Source: Pseudarcicella hirudinis (GTDB lineage: Bacteria > Bacteroidota > Bacteroidia > Cytophagales > Spirosomataceae). From it: 64,000 nucleotides of DNA. This document shows positions 33,797 to 42,893 of this stretch, piece by piece; within the stretch, counting starts at the first letter, position 1; every line of letters begins with the position of its first letter. Under the pieces are notes generated by a model, which was not told the DNA's origin, did not search any database, and saw nothing but the letters and a program-made list of their open reading frames with translations. Made by a program: the position numbers and the translations under genes. The stretch is taken from positions 62,001 to 126,000 of the forward strand of contig NZ_FOXH01000013.1 in the NCBI RefSeq assembly GCF_900115665.1, given 5' to 3'.

Positions 33797-34435
33797 ATGA
33801 ATACTAATCAGTCAGATTTGTTAAAAAATATTTCAGGCAAGTGGTCAGTAATAACACTGGCCACTTGTTGTTTTATTTTTTTATGTGTGTCTTGTGGAAA
33901 AAAACAGGATAATTCAGGCTTTGCTCCCAAACCTAAAGGATATAACCGGATTGATCTGCCTGTAGCAGAATATCAGACTTTGATGGAAAACCATCCTTTT
34001 GTTTTTGAATATTCAAGATATGCTGTTATTAAACCCGATACTGTAAAATGGGCTGAACCGCATTGGCTTTATGTATATTATCCTGCATATCAGGCGATGA
34101 TTCAGCTTACCTACAAACCTTTAAACGGAGATAAGCAAAAGCTGGCAAAATTAATTGCTGACGCTCATAAACTGGCAGCTAAACACAGTGTTAAAGCATA
34201 CTCAATTCAGGAATTTCTTGTAAAAACCCCTTCCGGGAAATATGTGGACATGATGGAACTTGAAGGGGAAGTGCCAAGTCAGTTACAATTCTATACAACT
34301 GACAGTACAACACATTATCTGCGTGGAGCTTTGTATTTTAAAACAGCATTGCATAACGACTCCCTTGCTCCGGTCATTAATTATATGAAAAGAGACATTA
34401 ATCATATGCTGAATACGCTGCAATGGAAAAAATAG
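33797..34435 (+). CDS. gldD: gliding motility lipoprotein GldD
   Basis: The 212-residue protein has a lipoprotein signal with lipobox FLCVSC (Cys33). The GldD pattern follows: PKGYNRIDLP, HPFVFEYSRYAVIKPD, EPHWLYVYYPAYQA and, near the end, LYFKTALHNDSLAPV. GldD is required for gliding and linked to T9SS function in Flavobacterium. Three T9SS-tailed proteins in the same window fit its presence. It probably sits in the inner leaflet of the outer membrane or at the periplasmic face. Its stop is seven bases from the convergent priA stop. Confidence 0.92.
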   Translation: MNTNQSDLLKNISGKWSVITLATCCFIFLCVSCGKKQDNSGFAPKPKGYNRIDLPVAEYQTLMENHPFVFEYSRYAVIKPDTVKWAEPHWLYVYYPAYQAMIQLTYKPLNGDKQKLAKLIADAHKLAAKHSVKAYSIQEFLVKTPSGKYVDMMELEGEVPSQLQFYTTDSTTHYLRGALYFKTALHNDSLAPVINYMKRDINHMLNTLQWKK

Positions 34436-34442
34436 AAGTTCT

Positions 34443-36938
34443 CTAACCGCAGTCTACGTCCGGAATAATACTTGCTCCTTTAAACTCTTTCATTAGTAAA
34501 ACATCCTGTATCTGCTCTGATAAAAATGCTTTGACGCCCTTGAGTCCGATCGTTTTCTCCAGTTTAATCATTACTTCGAAAATAAACTGGTTTCGCACTC
34601 TTTCCACCAAAGGTGCTTCCGGTCCTAAAACCCTTGGAGCGCCCAGTTTTTCTCTGAGTTTTAATGCAAGTAATGAAGCTGCATTGTGTGCAATTTCCTG
34701 CTCAAAATGTTTGACGGTCAGTTTGATAAGCCGGCTGAACGGAGGATACATAAAAGCCTCTCTTTCGCTGATTTCCTCCCGATACAGATTTTCATAGTCA
34801 TTGTGAATAATCTGGTGCAGAATAGGCTGATTAGGGTTATTGGTCTGGATGATTACTTTTCCTCTCGTATCTCTTCTTCCTGCACGCCCTGCAACCTGTG
34901 TAATCATTTGAAAAGCACGTTCTGAAGCTCTGAAATCAGGAAAATGAATCATTTTATCTGCGTCAAAAATACCTACCAGGCTAACACCTTCAAAATCCAG
35001 TCCTTTTGTAACCATTTGTGTGCCAACCAGAATATCAATGGCTCCTTTTTCTACTTCTCCGATCAGCGTTTGAAAAGCAGTTTTTGAACGGGTTGTGTCC
35101 AGATCCATCCGGCCGACTTTAGCCTCCGGAAAGATTTGCTGTAATTCCTCTTCTATTTTCTCTGTGCCATATCCCATGGTTTTGAGTTTATGGCTTCCAC
35201 AGGCTGCGCAGGTACGCGGAAGAGGTTCCCTATGCCCGCAATAATGACATCTGAGTTCCTGCCCGTTATAATGGTAAGTCAGACTTACATCACACTGGTG
35301 ACAGGTACTGATCCAGTCACAGTCTTCACATTGCAGATAAGGAGAATAACCTCTTCTGTTCTGAAAAAGGATAGATTGTTCCTTTTTTTCTAAATTAAGT
35401 TTCAGTTGTTCAAGTAGTAAACCGGAAAAACCACCTTTGATAAGCCTGTGTTTCCGGGCATATTTAATGTCAACCAATTCAATTTCAGGAAGCTGTGCAT
35501 TTCCGAAGCGTTCTTTTAAAGTTACTAAGCCAAATCTTCCCTGATTAGCATGAAAATAACTTTCAATAGAAGGAGTTGCCGAACCCAGCAATACTTTTGC
35601 TGATTGTTTTTGTGCAATAACCAATGCTACATCTTTGGCATGATAGCGTGGAGCAGGATCGTATTGTTTGTAAGAAGTCTCATGTTCTTCGTCTACAATG
35701 ATTAATCCCAGGTTATTGAACGGGAGAAAAACAGAAGAGCGAACACCGATTATAAACTGATATTTTCCTGAAATAATATTTTTCCAGACTTCAACTCTTT
35801 CGTTATCAGAAAATTTGGAGTGATAAACTCCTAATTTATCCCCGAATATTTTTTGCAGCCTTACTACAATCTGAGTAGTCAGGGCGATTTCCGGAAGCAG
35901 ATACAAAACCTGGGAGCCACTTTCCAGTGCCAGCTCAATGAGTTTAATATATATTTCGGTTTTACCGCTTCCGGTAATACCATGAAACAATACAGTATCT
36001 TTTTGCTGAAATTGCTGAAGAATCTCGTCAAAAGCTTTTTGCTGAGGCCCAGAAAGCTGAATCGAGGCGGCTTCCTGTGTAGGTTCCAGGTCAGCAAAAC
36101 GACTGATTATCACCTCAAAATATTCAAAAACGCCATTTTTTACCAAAGTTCCCAGTGAACCCTCAGAAATCCCGGCTTTCATAAGAGTACTTTTTTCAAG
36201 TCCTTTCCGGTTGAGTTCCGGTGTTCTCAATGCAGGAACATATCGGAGATATTGTAATAAAACCTCTAATTGCTTAGGCGTTTTTTCCAATTCACCAATC
36301 AGGGCTGTAAGGTTACCTGTTTCTTCATAAAATGAATTCAGGCGAACTTTCCGGACAATTTTAGGGGAATATTTTTCTTTAACTTCTTCGAAGACAATGA
36401 TTGCTCTTTTACCGACTAAAGATTTGATCAGATGATATACATTCTTTACTTCAGCAAATCTTGCCAGTTCGTCATAACTTAAGGATGAATGTTTTTTCAG
36501 TTCTTCAATGATCTCTTTTTCCCGTTCGGTCAATAATTCAGGATATTCAAATTCAGGATTTAGCTGAACTTTAGACTGGCTAGTGATTTTTAAACCGGAA
36601 GGTAAAGCCACATTCATTACTTCTCCTGCACAGCACATATAATATTCTGCAATCCAATGAAACAGATCAATTTGCTGAGTGGTGACCAGAGGCACGTCAT
36701 CCAGAATTTCCAGTATATATTTTGCCTGATATTCTTTAGGAGGAGAATTATGAACTTTTGCCACAACAGCTGTAACGACCTTTGTCTTTCCGAACTGCAC
36801 AATCACCCGGACACCAGCTGTAACAATTCCGGCAAACTCCCTTGGCACCCTGTAAGTAAATAGCCTGGGTACCGGAACCGGCAAAATTACATCTGCAAAT
36901 TGAGTGACTTCCTCCTGATAATTTTCTTCAAATAGCAT
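34443..36938 (-). CDS. priA: primosomal protein N' (replication restart helicase PriA)
   Basis: The 831-residue protein has the N-terminal 3'-DNA-end binding domain (about 12-110) and helicase motifs: GITGSGKTEIYI (Walker A), VDEEHETSYKQYDPAPRYHARD-like sequence (DEEH; here RYHAKD), GSATPSIESY, and QMVTKGLDFEGV with the downstream TQVAGRAGRRD. A zinc-binding insert carries paired cysteines (CEDCDWISTCHQC ... CHYCGH ... CAACGS). PriA reloads the replicative helicase at stalled forks. Length is normal. Convergent with gldD. Confidence 0.97.
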   Translation of the reverse strand: MLFEENYQEEVTQFADVILPVPVPRLFTYRVPREFAGIVTAGVRVIVQFGKTKVVTAVVAKVHNSPPKEYQAKYILEILDDVPLVTTQQIDLFHWIAEYYMCCAGEVMNVALPSGLKITSQSKVQLNPEFEYPELLTEREKEIIEELKKHSSLSYDELARFAEVKNVYHLIKSLVGKRAIIVFEEVKEKYSPKIVRKVRLNSFYEETGNLTALIGELEKTPKQLEVLLQYLRYVPALRTPELNRKGLEKSTLMKAGISEGSLGTLVKNGVFEYFEVIISRFADLEPTQEAASIQLSGPQQKAFDEILQQFQQKDTVLFHGITGSGKTEIYIKLIELALESGSQVLYLLPEIALTTQIVVRLQKIFGDKLGVYHSKFSDNERVEVWKNIISGKYQFIIGVRSSVFLPFNNLGLIIVDEEHETSYKQYDPAPRYHAKDVALVIAQKQSAKVLLGSATPSIESYFHANQGRFGLVTLKERFGNAQLPEIELVDIKYARKHRLIKGGFSGLLLEQLKLNLEKKEQSILFQNRRGYSPYLQCEDCDWISTCHQCDVSLTYHYNGQELRCHYCGHREPLPRTCAACGSHKLKTMGYGTEKIEEELQQIFPEAKVGRMDLDTTRSKTAFQTLIGEVEKGAIDILVGTQMVTKGLDFEGVSLVGIFDADKMIHFPDFRASERAFQMITQVAGRAGRRDTRGKVIIQTNNPNQPILHQIIHNDYENLYREEISEREAFMYPPFSRLIKLTVKHFEQEIAHNAASLLALKLREKLGAPRVLGPEAPLVERVRNQFIFEVMIKLEKTIGLKGVKAFLSEQIQDVLLMKEFKGASIIPDVDCG

Positions 36939-37038
36939 GTTGCAAGTTACTGTTTTTCGTCAAAAAGTCGGATAAAAGACCAACGAGCAAGTTTAAATCT
37001 CATAAATTTGAAATAGAAATACGTTAAAAATTAATATT

Positions 37039-37668
37039 TTGAAAATAATCGCTGTCTTTCTGGTCACAACAATCATAAGTTTTCTGGGATCAATTCACCC
37101 CGGGCCATTAAATATGTGCGTAATCCAGTCAACATTACAGCGAAATCTGAAAACCGGGATTTTAATAACAATCGGAGGGGTTTTACCTGAAATAATCTAT
37201 GGCTGGCTGGCATTGAGAGGTGTAGATTTTTTTGAGAAAAACGAAGTTGTTTTCAACTATCTGCAATGGCTGATTGTTCCGGTACTCTTGGTAATGGGTT
37301 TGAGTGCTTTAGTCAAAAAGAACGGGAAAAGCACGGATTTTAACCAAAAGGATGAAGCTGTTTCGGTATTGAAAGGTTTTAGTTTGTCTATGTTGAATCC
37401 TCAGCTGCTGCCTTTCTGGGTGCTGGTGCTGCTGGGGTATTCTAATTATGAGCATTTGCATATTACAGACTGGACGCATGAATTGTCATTTGTACTCGCA
37501 GCAAGTATGGGAGCCTGTTTACTCAATCTGGCTTATGCTTTATATGCTGATTTAAAAAGAGATTTTGTTTTTAAATATTTGAATTACAGAAGTTTTGACA
37601 GAGTGATAGGTTTGGCTTTTATCGTTATGGCCTTTTTTCAACTTCTTAAAAATCTGGAGTTTTTTTAG
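37039..37668 (+). CDS. LysE family amino-acid exporter-like membrane protein
   Basis: The 209-residue protein has about six hydrophobic segments and the LysE/RhtB-like opening SFLGSIHPGPLNMCVIQSTL (PGP motif), followed by GGVLPEIIYGWLAL. The middle and end read SMLNPQLLPFWVLVLLGY and IGLAFIVMAFFQLL. The start is a TTG at 37039; no nearer ATG would keep helix one. A -7-like TAAATTTG lies at 37003-37010. It is 34 bases before the ATP-grasp gene and probably co-transcribed. Its cargo is unknown; an amino acid or dipeptide made by its neighbour is possible. Confidence 0.82.
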   Translation: MKIIAVFLVTTIISFLGSIHPGPLNMCVIQSTLQRNLKTGILITIGGVLPEIIYGWLALRGVDFFEKNEVVFNYLQWLIVPVLLVMGLSALVKKNGKSTDFNQKDEAVSVLKGFSLSMLNPQLLPFWVLVLLGYSNYEHLHITDWTHELSFVLAASMGACLLNLAYALYADLKRDFVFKYLNYRSFDRVIGLAFIVMAFFQLLKNLEFF

Positions 37669-37702
37669 CAGAAAGCCCAATTTTCCAATCAATTTATCCT
37701 TT

Positions 37703-38734
37703 ATGAAATCGATCAGATTACCGTTATTTCTCATTAAAATTCTTAACTATGAATATTGGACATGGTGGTTTTTCTACCTGCCTTTATTGCCTTACTGGCT
37801 GTATCAGGCTTTCAGAACACGTTCGCTGACTTTTTTTACCAATGCGGATCCTTGTATTGATTATGGTGGTTTTTTCGGAGAAAGTAAGATTGATATCCTT
37901 GATAAAATTCCAAAGGAGTTTCTGCCGGTTACAATTTTTATCAGACAGGGAACAGAACCTGAAAAGATCCTCTCAGGAATAAAGGAAGCAGGTCTGGACT
38001 TCCCGGTAATCTGTAAACCCAATATCGGAGAAAGAGGATTTCAGGTTGAGAAAATAATGACCCGGGAGGCACTTGAAAATTATGTAAGAACTTTGAACGC
38101 AGACCTGATTATTCAGGAATTTATTGATTTTGATATAGAATTGGGCGTATTATATTATCGTTTTCCTGAGGAAAGTAAAGGGAAAGTAAGCTCAGTAACC
38201 CGCAAGAAATTCCTATCGGTAAAAGGGGATGGCAATTCAACGATAGAAGAACTGATGGAGCGAAGTACCAGAGCCAGGTTTCAGCTTGATTCCATGAGAA
38301 CCCGTATGCGTGAGCACATCAAATCGGTAATTCCGGTAAATCAGGAAGTTCTGCTGGAACCAATAGGGAATCATTGCAGAGGCACGATGTTTCTGGATAA
38401 TAATTTTCTGATCAATGAGCGATTGCATGAAGTTTTTAACAAGGTTTCAAACCCGATTGAAGGTTTTCATTACGGGAGATTTGATATGAAAGTGAAATCT
38501 GTAGAAGATTTATATCAGGGAAAGAATATCCGGATTATGGAACTGAATGGGGTTAGTTCTGAACCCGGACATATTTATGATCCCGGATATAGTTTACTGA
38601 AAGCTTACCGGGATCTGGCATATCACTGGAAAGTAATAGCTAATATTTCAATTCAGCAAAAGAGACGAGGAATAAACCCTATCCCTGCAAAAGAAATCTG
38701 GGAAGTATTAAAAGACCATTTTTTCCGGAAATAA
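37703..38734 (+). CDS. ATP-grasp protein (D-Ala-D-Ala ligase-like) with N-terminal hydrophobic segment
   Basis: The 343-residue protein has an aromatic hydrophobic stretch (about 18-37, WTWWFFYLPLLPYWLYQ). Ligase-like ATP-grasp features follow: FPVICKPNIGERG (nucleotide-binding loop), LIIQEFIDFDIELGVLYYR, and the metal-binding end IMELNGVSSEPGHIYDP. ATP-grasp enzymes join a carboxylate to an amine or thiol through an acyl phosphate. The substrate cannot be told from sequence. Co-transcription with a LysE-type exporter suggests a synthesised and exported peptide or amino-acid derivative, as inference only. Confidence 0.8.
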   Translation: MKSIRLPLFLIKILNYEYWTWWFFYLPLLPYWLYQAFRTRSLTFFTNADPCIDYGGFFGESKIDILDKIPKEFLPVTIFIRQGTEPEKILSGIKEAGLDFPVICKPNIGERGFQVEKIMTREALENYVRTLNADLIIQEFIDFDIELGVLYYRFPEESKGKVSSVTRKKFLSVKGDGNSTIEELMERSTRARFQLDSMRTRMREHIKSVIPVNQEVLLEPIGNHCRGTMFLDNNFLINERLHEVFNKVSNPIEGFHYGRFDMKVKSVEDLYQGKNIRIMELNGVSSEPGHIYDPGYSLLKAYRDLAYHWKVIANISIQQKRRGINPIPAKEIWEVLKDHFFRK

Positions 38735-38777
38735 GAGAAATCAGATAGAGTACACTCTCCGGTTTTACGGAAAAACA

Positions 38778-39458
38778 TCAGATAAGATCTTTATAAGTAA
38801 AAGTACTTTCCTGATTTCTTCTCACAATCTGTATGATACATTGTGTTTTTAATTCATCATTTCTATTGATTGTCAGGTCATTGTTCTTATCTCCTGTACC
38901 ACCGAACTGATGAAAATTCATTACATCTTCAGGACTGAATTGTGGATTTCTGTTCAAAAATTCCTGAAACCATAGCTGCCTCTGAGTAATTATTTCATCT
39001 GAATACAACGTAACGGATGAAAACATATGACTTTCTTTGTGATCCAGTGTATTGTGAAGAGCATGTTCTCCATCCCAGACTAATTTATCAATCGACATGG
39101 CTTTATTGTCGATCACTATCAACGTGAAATTCTCAATTCCCTGAAAATCATAGGTTTCAGAAAAAGATAAAAACCCCTCGAAATTAAAGAAATCCGGAAT
39201 GATTTTTCCTCTGCTTTGTTTATACGGAGGTTTATGCTGATGTTTTTTTAATGCTCCGTTTAACAGGCAAATCGTGTACTCATCTGAAAAAGCAATCCAG
39301 GTTCCGCCCGCCTGAGGATCTTTGGGAAAAGTTACGGTTTTCCCGTTTAGCACATAGCTCTGAGGAGGAATAGCTTTTGGACGTGCCATAGATTCGTCCC
39401 GGTTATTGGTTACAATATAAGAATCTCCTTCTAAGGGAAGATAGGTAAATACGCACAT
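38778..39458 (-). CDS. NRDE family protein (TANGO2-like)
   Basis: The 226-residue protein starts MCVFTYLP, with Cys2 as the possible N-terminal nucleophile, and then shows VTNNRDESMARP, the NRDE signature. FPKDPQAGGTWIAFSD and the late GGTGDKNNDLTIN are also family-like. Bacterial members are of unknown function; the human relative TANGO2 is linked to lipid and haem metabolism. It is the last gene of a leftward run with the DinB and YceI genes, 90 bases after DinB. Confidence 0.88.
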   Translation of the reverse strand: MCVFTYLPLEGDSYIVTNNRDESMARPKAIPPQSYVLNGKTVTFPKDPQAGGTWIAFSDEYTICLLNGALKKHQHKPPYKQSRGKIIPDFFNFEGFLSFSETYDFQGIENFTLIVIDNKAMSIDKLVWDGEHALHNTLDHKESHMFSSVTLYSDEIITQRQLWFQEFLNRNPQFSPEDVMNFHQFGGTGDKNNDLTINRNDELKTQCIIQIVRRNQESTFTYKDLI

Positions 39459-39548
39459 TATTAAAGAAAAAATGAAGGAAAAGAGGGTTAAATCTCTATC
39501 TCCTTCGTTAGATAAGTTTGTTAAAGTATGTTGTGAAATGACTGGCTA

Positions 39549-40058
39549 TCACACACTTTGCATAGTTTTTCTGAATTGTATAGTGGAATGAGCCACTCCA
39601 AAATTCTCAGGCAGGAAGATTTCAGGAAAAGCCTGATTTACAGCTATTTTGATAATTGCCAGGTGGTGAATACTGTGTTCAATAAGATAAATCAGCTCTC
39701 TGTAAAAACTACTTTTCGATTCCACAATGCCATCATCTCCTAATTTTGAAACCAATGTCAGCGATTGATTTTCATCCTGATTCATTAAATTGTCGGAAAG
39801 CTCATCAAGTAATGAAAGTGTAAAATCCTTGTCAGATTCAATCAGATAATTTCTGTCCCGTTCGTCATAATTTACAAAACCGGATAAATAACCTTTCTGA
39901 AGACACTGATAAAATTCCACAATATGACGAACATGTTGTCCGACAGAATTATTGTGGAGTATTTCAAGTCGCTGCTGATAAGTTTCGGAACAAAGCGATT
40001 CCAGTAAACAGGCGAGCTGATTAAAAATGTCGATGTTTGATTTTTGTAGTATTGTCAT
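39549..40058 (-). CDS. DinB family protein
   Basis: The 169-residue all-helical protein has the DinB/YfiT metal-site spacing: GQHVRHIVEFYQC (His in the second helix) and IEHSIHHLAIIKIA (His-x3-His in the last long helix). Family members bind divalent metal and include thiol-dependent transferases. No specific reaction can be assigned. It sits 18 bases after the YceI gene in the same direction. Confidence 0.85.
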   Translation of the reverse strand: MTILQKSNIDIFNQLACLLESLCSETYQQRLEILHNNSVGQHVRHIVEFYQCLQKGYLSGFVNYDERDRNYLIESDKDFTLSLLDELSDNLMNQDENQSLTLVSKLGDDGIVESKSSFYRELIYLIEHSIHHLAIIKIAVNQAFPEIFLPENFGVAHSTIQFRKTMQSV

Positions 40059-40076
40059 AATATTTAATCAAAGTTT

Positions 40077-40610
40077 TTATTCCTTAATAGCATTTACAGC
40101 AATTGTAAAAGTTACATCACTACTCATTCCTAAAGTACTTCCTCCAACCGACCAATCTTTTCTGTTTATGAGAGCTGAACCCTGAAAAGAAGCTTTTTCT
40201 CCATCCTGTTTAAAAGAAAACGGGAGCTTTATATTTTTGGTAATTCCCTTCATTGTCAGGTCAAAATAACCGATGTAATTATTTCCATCCTTTTCAATAT
40301 TGGTGGAGGTCATTTTCAGAACCGGATATTTACCTGCATTAAACAAATATTCTTTTTCTTTGAGATGCCTGTCTCTCAGACTGTTATCCGTAAAAACTGT
40401 ATTGACATCAACACTTGCGGAAAGACTTGAATTTTTAAGGTTATTCGGATCGAATAGAAATTTGCCTGAAAATCCTTTAAAACTCCCGTCAACAGTACTT
40501 CCCAGCATTTTGATCTTAAAAGTTACTGTAGCAGTAGTAGCTTTCCAGGTTTGAGCAAAACAGGTGTTGGCCAAACCTACGAGAAATATAATACTTAAGA
40601 TTCTTTTCAT
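40077..40610 (-). CDS. secreted YceI family protein
   Basis: The 177-residue protein has a signal peptide (1-19). Its YceI lipocalin-like barrel shows TATVTFKIKMLGSTVDGSFKGFSG (in pieces), DNSLRDRHLKEKEYLFNAGKYP, FDLTMKGITKNIKLPF, and ALINRKDWSVGG. YceI proteins bind amphiphiles such as polyisoprenoids in the periplasm and often respond to stress or pH. It lies in a leftward run between an outer-membrane-like gene and DinB. Confidence 0.94.
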   Translation of the reverse strand: MKRILSIIFLVGLANTCFAQTWKATTATVTFKIKMLGSTVDGSFKGFSGKFLFDPNNLKNSSLSASVDVNTVFTDNSLRDRHLKEKEYLFNAGKYPVLKMTSTNIEKDGNNYIGYFDLTMKGITKNIKLPFSFKQDGEKASFQGSALINRKDWSVGGSTLGMSSDVTFTIAVNAIKE

Positions 40611-40664
40611 AACACTGAAATGTGATGGTTGGACGGGAAAATTACAGAAATGGCTCGGATTTAA

Positions 40665-41402
40665 TCAAAATTTATAACATATGGCAACCATTGGCATCAG
40701 AATTTTACCTCTCCAGCGGTCATTATCTGTGTTGGCAACAGTTACTTTTTTATCGGTTTTGTATTCAACAAACTGAAAACTAAGTCCTGCTCTTATCCCG
40801 AATCTGTCATTTAGCCAGTATCTTCCGTATAACTCGGAATTAAGGCTTCCATAATCAGAGTCACTGATTAACAAGGCATTGAAAGAAGAAGGTGAAGCTG
40901 CTGACTTCTGTCCGTTAACAGAATTACCCAATGAATTTGCGATAAAATATCCTGATTGCTGCCCTCCGAAGGTAAAACCCAGGAGGTCAATGTTCATTCC
41001 GAATTCAAATTTTTGACTTAGTGAATATTGCAGATACAAGGTCGCATTTAGTGCATTAGTCTGGACCTTTGAAAGCTTAAAGGTATCAATATTTGCGATA
41101 ATATCCTCTGAAAACAGTGCCGCCAGGCTTTCCTTTCCGGATGTAAGTTTTGCCGGAGCCGTTCTTGCTTCAAAATCAGAAGCCCAGAATGAGGTCAGCC
41201 GTGCCCCCAGTCCGATTCTGAAATGATTTGATTTCCCGATTTTCCACAACCTTGCATAGGAAAGAGCCGGGGAAAAACCTTTTCCTGCAGCAATAGATAA
41301 GTCGAGGGTATTATAGCTTTTTGATACATTCTGTGCATGACTTTGCAGTGAAAAAAATACCAGAAATGTATAAACAGATATTGAGATTAAGACTGACTTC
41401 AT
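40665..41402 (-). CDS. outer-membrane beta-barrel-like protein, function unknown
   Basis: The 245-residue protein has a signal peptide (1-23) and alternating beta-strand sequence (LDLSIAAGKGFSPALSYARLW, FRIGLGARLTSFWAS, LYLQYSLSQKFEFGMNIDLLG), ending MVAICYKF with a terminal Phe as in outer-membrane barrels. No pore or enzyme motif is seen. It is 19 bases after the DoxX gene and 54 before YceI, so it belongs to this leftward operon. Confidence 0.7.
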   Translation of the reverse strand: MKSVLISISVYTFLVFFSLQSHAQNVSKSYNTLDLSIAAGKGFSPALSYARLWKIGKSNHFRIGLGARLTSFWASDFEARTAPAKLTSGKESLAALFSEDIIANIDTFKLSKVQTNALNATLYLQYSLSQKFEFGMNIDLLGFTFGGQQSGYFIANSLGNSVNGQKSAASPSSFNALLISDSDYGSLNSELYGRYWLNDRFGIRAGLSFQFVEYKTDKKVTVANTDNDRWRGKILMPMVAICYKF

Positions 41403-41421
41403 TTGTATTATTTTGAAAGGT

Positions 41422-41817
41422 TTATGGAATAAGGATTTTCAGAAACCTTGAAATTTCAGATCTGTGCATCCACAGTAAGGCAAGAGAGCAGAGCATTACG
41501 ATAACTGCCATAAAAAACAGCTGGCCGCCATCGCCCATCACTTCAATGCCCAGTTTGGTGAGGTGAAAGAAAATAGCCCCAGCCATTACTCCGACTGCAC
41601 CTGATGCTCCCAGCCAGGTTGTTCCCGGAAGTAAAAGGAGAACCGAACAAATCAATTCGGCTATTCCTGAACCGATTCTTCCCCAGGGTTCCATCCCGAC
41701 AGTTGTAAAAATATATACACTTTCCGGAGCAGCACTGAATTTAAAAAATAAGGTTTGTAAAAGAATGAGGGCTGCAATAAGCCTTAAAACCCAGTCAGTA
41801 ATTTTGAGTGTTTTCAT
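41422..41817 (-). CDS. DoxX family membrane protein
   Basis: The 131-residue protein has four transmembrane helices and DoxX-like features: WVLRLIAALILLQTLFFKF, EPWGRIGSGIAELICSVLLLLPGTTWLGA, and an interior His in GAIFFHLTKLG. DoxX-like proteins are linked to redox and sulfur metabolism in the membrane, with varied roles. It lies 48 bases after the YHS gene in a leftward operon. Confidence 0.85.
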   Translation of the reverse strand: MKTLKITDWVLRLIAALILLQTLFFKFSAAPESVYIFTTVGMEPWGRIGSGIAELICSVLLLLPGTTWLGASGAVGVMAGAIFFHLTKLGIEVMGDGGQLFFMAVIVMLCSLALLWMHRSEISRFLKILIP

Positions 41818-41865
41818 GAGCTGAAAATGTTTATTCCTGATGATTTTATCAGAAGGATAATTTTT

Positions 41866-42339
41866 CTATTTGAATGTTTTGGACCAGTTTTTATCGGCAT
41901 TTGTATTAAGAACTTTCTCGTTTTTATTCCAGTCATTGAGAGTATTGTTGAAAAATTTGTTGTAAAAAAGGAATAGTCTGCCATTTACAATCTTAAATGT
42001 TTCCGGATCAATCTCTACTTTTTCACCGTTACTACCCATTGCATAGGCACACCAGCCTCCGTATTGAGGTTCATATTTTTCCGGTGAATCTTTTAATAAT
42101 GCAAGGTTCTCTACACTGGAAGCCATATAGGTAATTCCTTTATACTGAAAGGAATATTCTGATTTTCCTTTAACTGCCTTGTGCTTCGTAAAATAAGCAA
42201 CCGGGTCATAACCTTCAATGGCAAGACCTTTTTTAGAAAGGTTAAAATGTTTTGTTCTTAAAGAAGAATCATTCTGGGCAAATGTATTTTGCAGAAGAAG
42301 TGTTAAAAACAGGACTAATAAGAGGGATTGAGTTTTCAT
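41866..42339 (-). CDS. secreted YHS domain protein
   Basis: From ATG 42339 the protein has 157 residues with a signal peptide (1-22). The YHS-type domain reads LAIEGYDPVAYF, SEYSFQYKGITYMASS, KYEPQYGGWCAYAMG. YHS domains bind copper or iron-like metals in several families; here the single Cys in GGWCAYA is the main candidate ligand. An upstream in-frame start (42528) adds 63 residues not seen in such proteins and is rejected. It is first in the run YHS - DoxX - barrel - YceI - DinB - NRDE. Confidence 0.9.
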   Translation of the reverse strand: MKTQSLLLVLFLTLLLQNTFAQNDSSLRTKHFNLSKKGLAIEGYDPVAYFTKHKAVKGKSEYSFQYKGITYMASSVENLALLKDSPEKYEPQYGGWCAYAMGSNGEKVEIDPETFKIVNGRLFLFYNKFFNNTLNDWNKNEKVLNTNADKNWSKTFK

Positions 42340-42893
42340 GTATTGACTGAATTTAATTTTTTGTTTCTGATTTCGATGTAAAATTGAAAGAAAACCACAA
42401 AATGAATTGTCGGGAAGATGACGAATTATGAAATGAATTTCTAAATCCCTGAGGTTAGGTAAAAAAAGATTGGTAAACAATTGTATTGAAATAATCGGAA
42501 AATAGCTGAAAATAATAGGAAAAAGCAATGAATCAGAGATTTAAAATGAATCATTTTGACTCAGTTCTTATTGGATTTAAGATAAAGCACATTAATTTTG
42601 AAAACTGTCAAAACAGAGCTTTGCTAATTTGAAATATTTTAACTGCTGAATGATTTCGGGAGATTATGTACTGGAATTTAGTGTAATTCCTTTAAAAAAA
42701 ATGTACTTTTGGGTATAACTGTATAAATTACTTTTCAGGCAGGCGGGATAGAACTGCGCTGAGAGATTAAGATTAGACAGGTCTTGAAGAAAGTTTAAAT
42801 GTTCATACATTTGTATCAGAATCGGAAGTTTAGGATTTTGAAATAATTACGCATTGATTTCCGGATACCGGCCCACTTAATATATATTCGCCT
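42340..42893. other. divergent intergenic region
   Basis: It separates the leftward YHS operon from the rightward sigma-54-type regulator. Two rightward -7-like boxes are visible: TACTTTTG (42704-42711) without a -33, and TACATTTG (42806-42813) with a good -33. No promoter match on the minus strand for the YHS operon was found. No RNA gene is seen. Confidence 0.45.
42783..42813 (+). promoter_or_regulatory. promoter of the sigma-54-type regulator
   Basis: CTTG (TTG at 42784-42786) is followed after 19 bases by TACATTTG (42806-42813), matching the Bacteroidota promoter about 80 bases before the ATG. Confidence 0.7.

Noticed and set aside
42340-42528. 63-residue extension of the YHS protein
   Set aside because: The ATG at 42339 begins exactly at the signal peptide; the extension has no family similarity.
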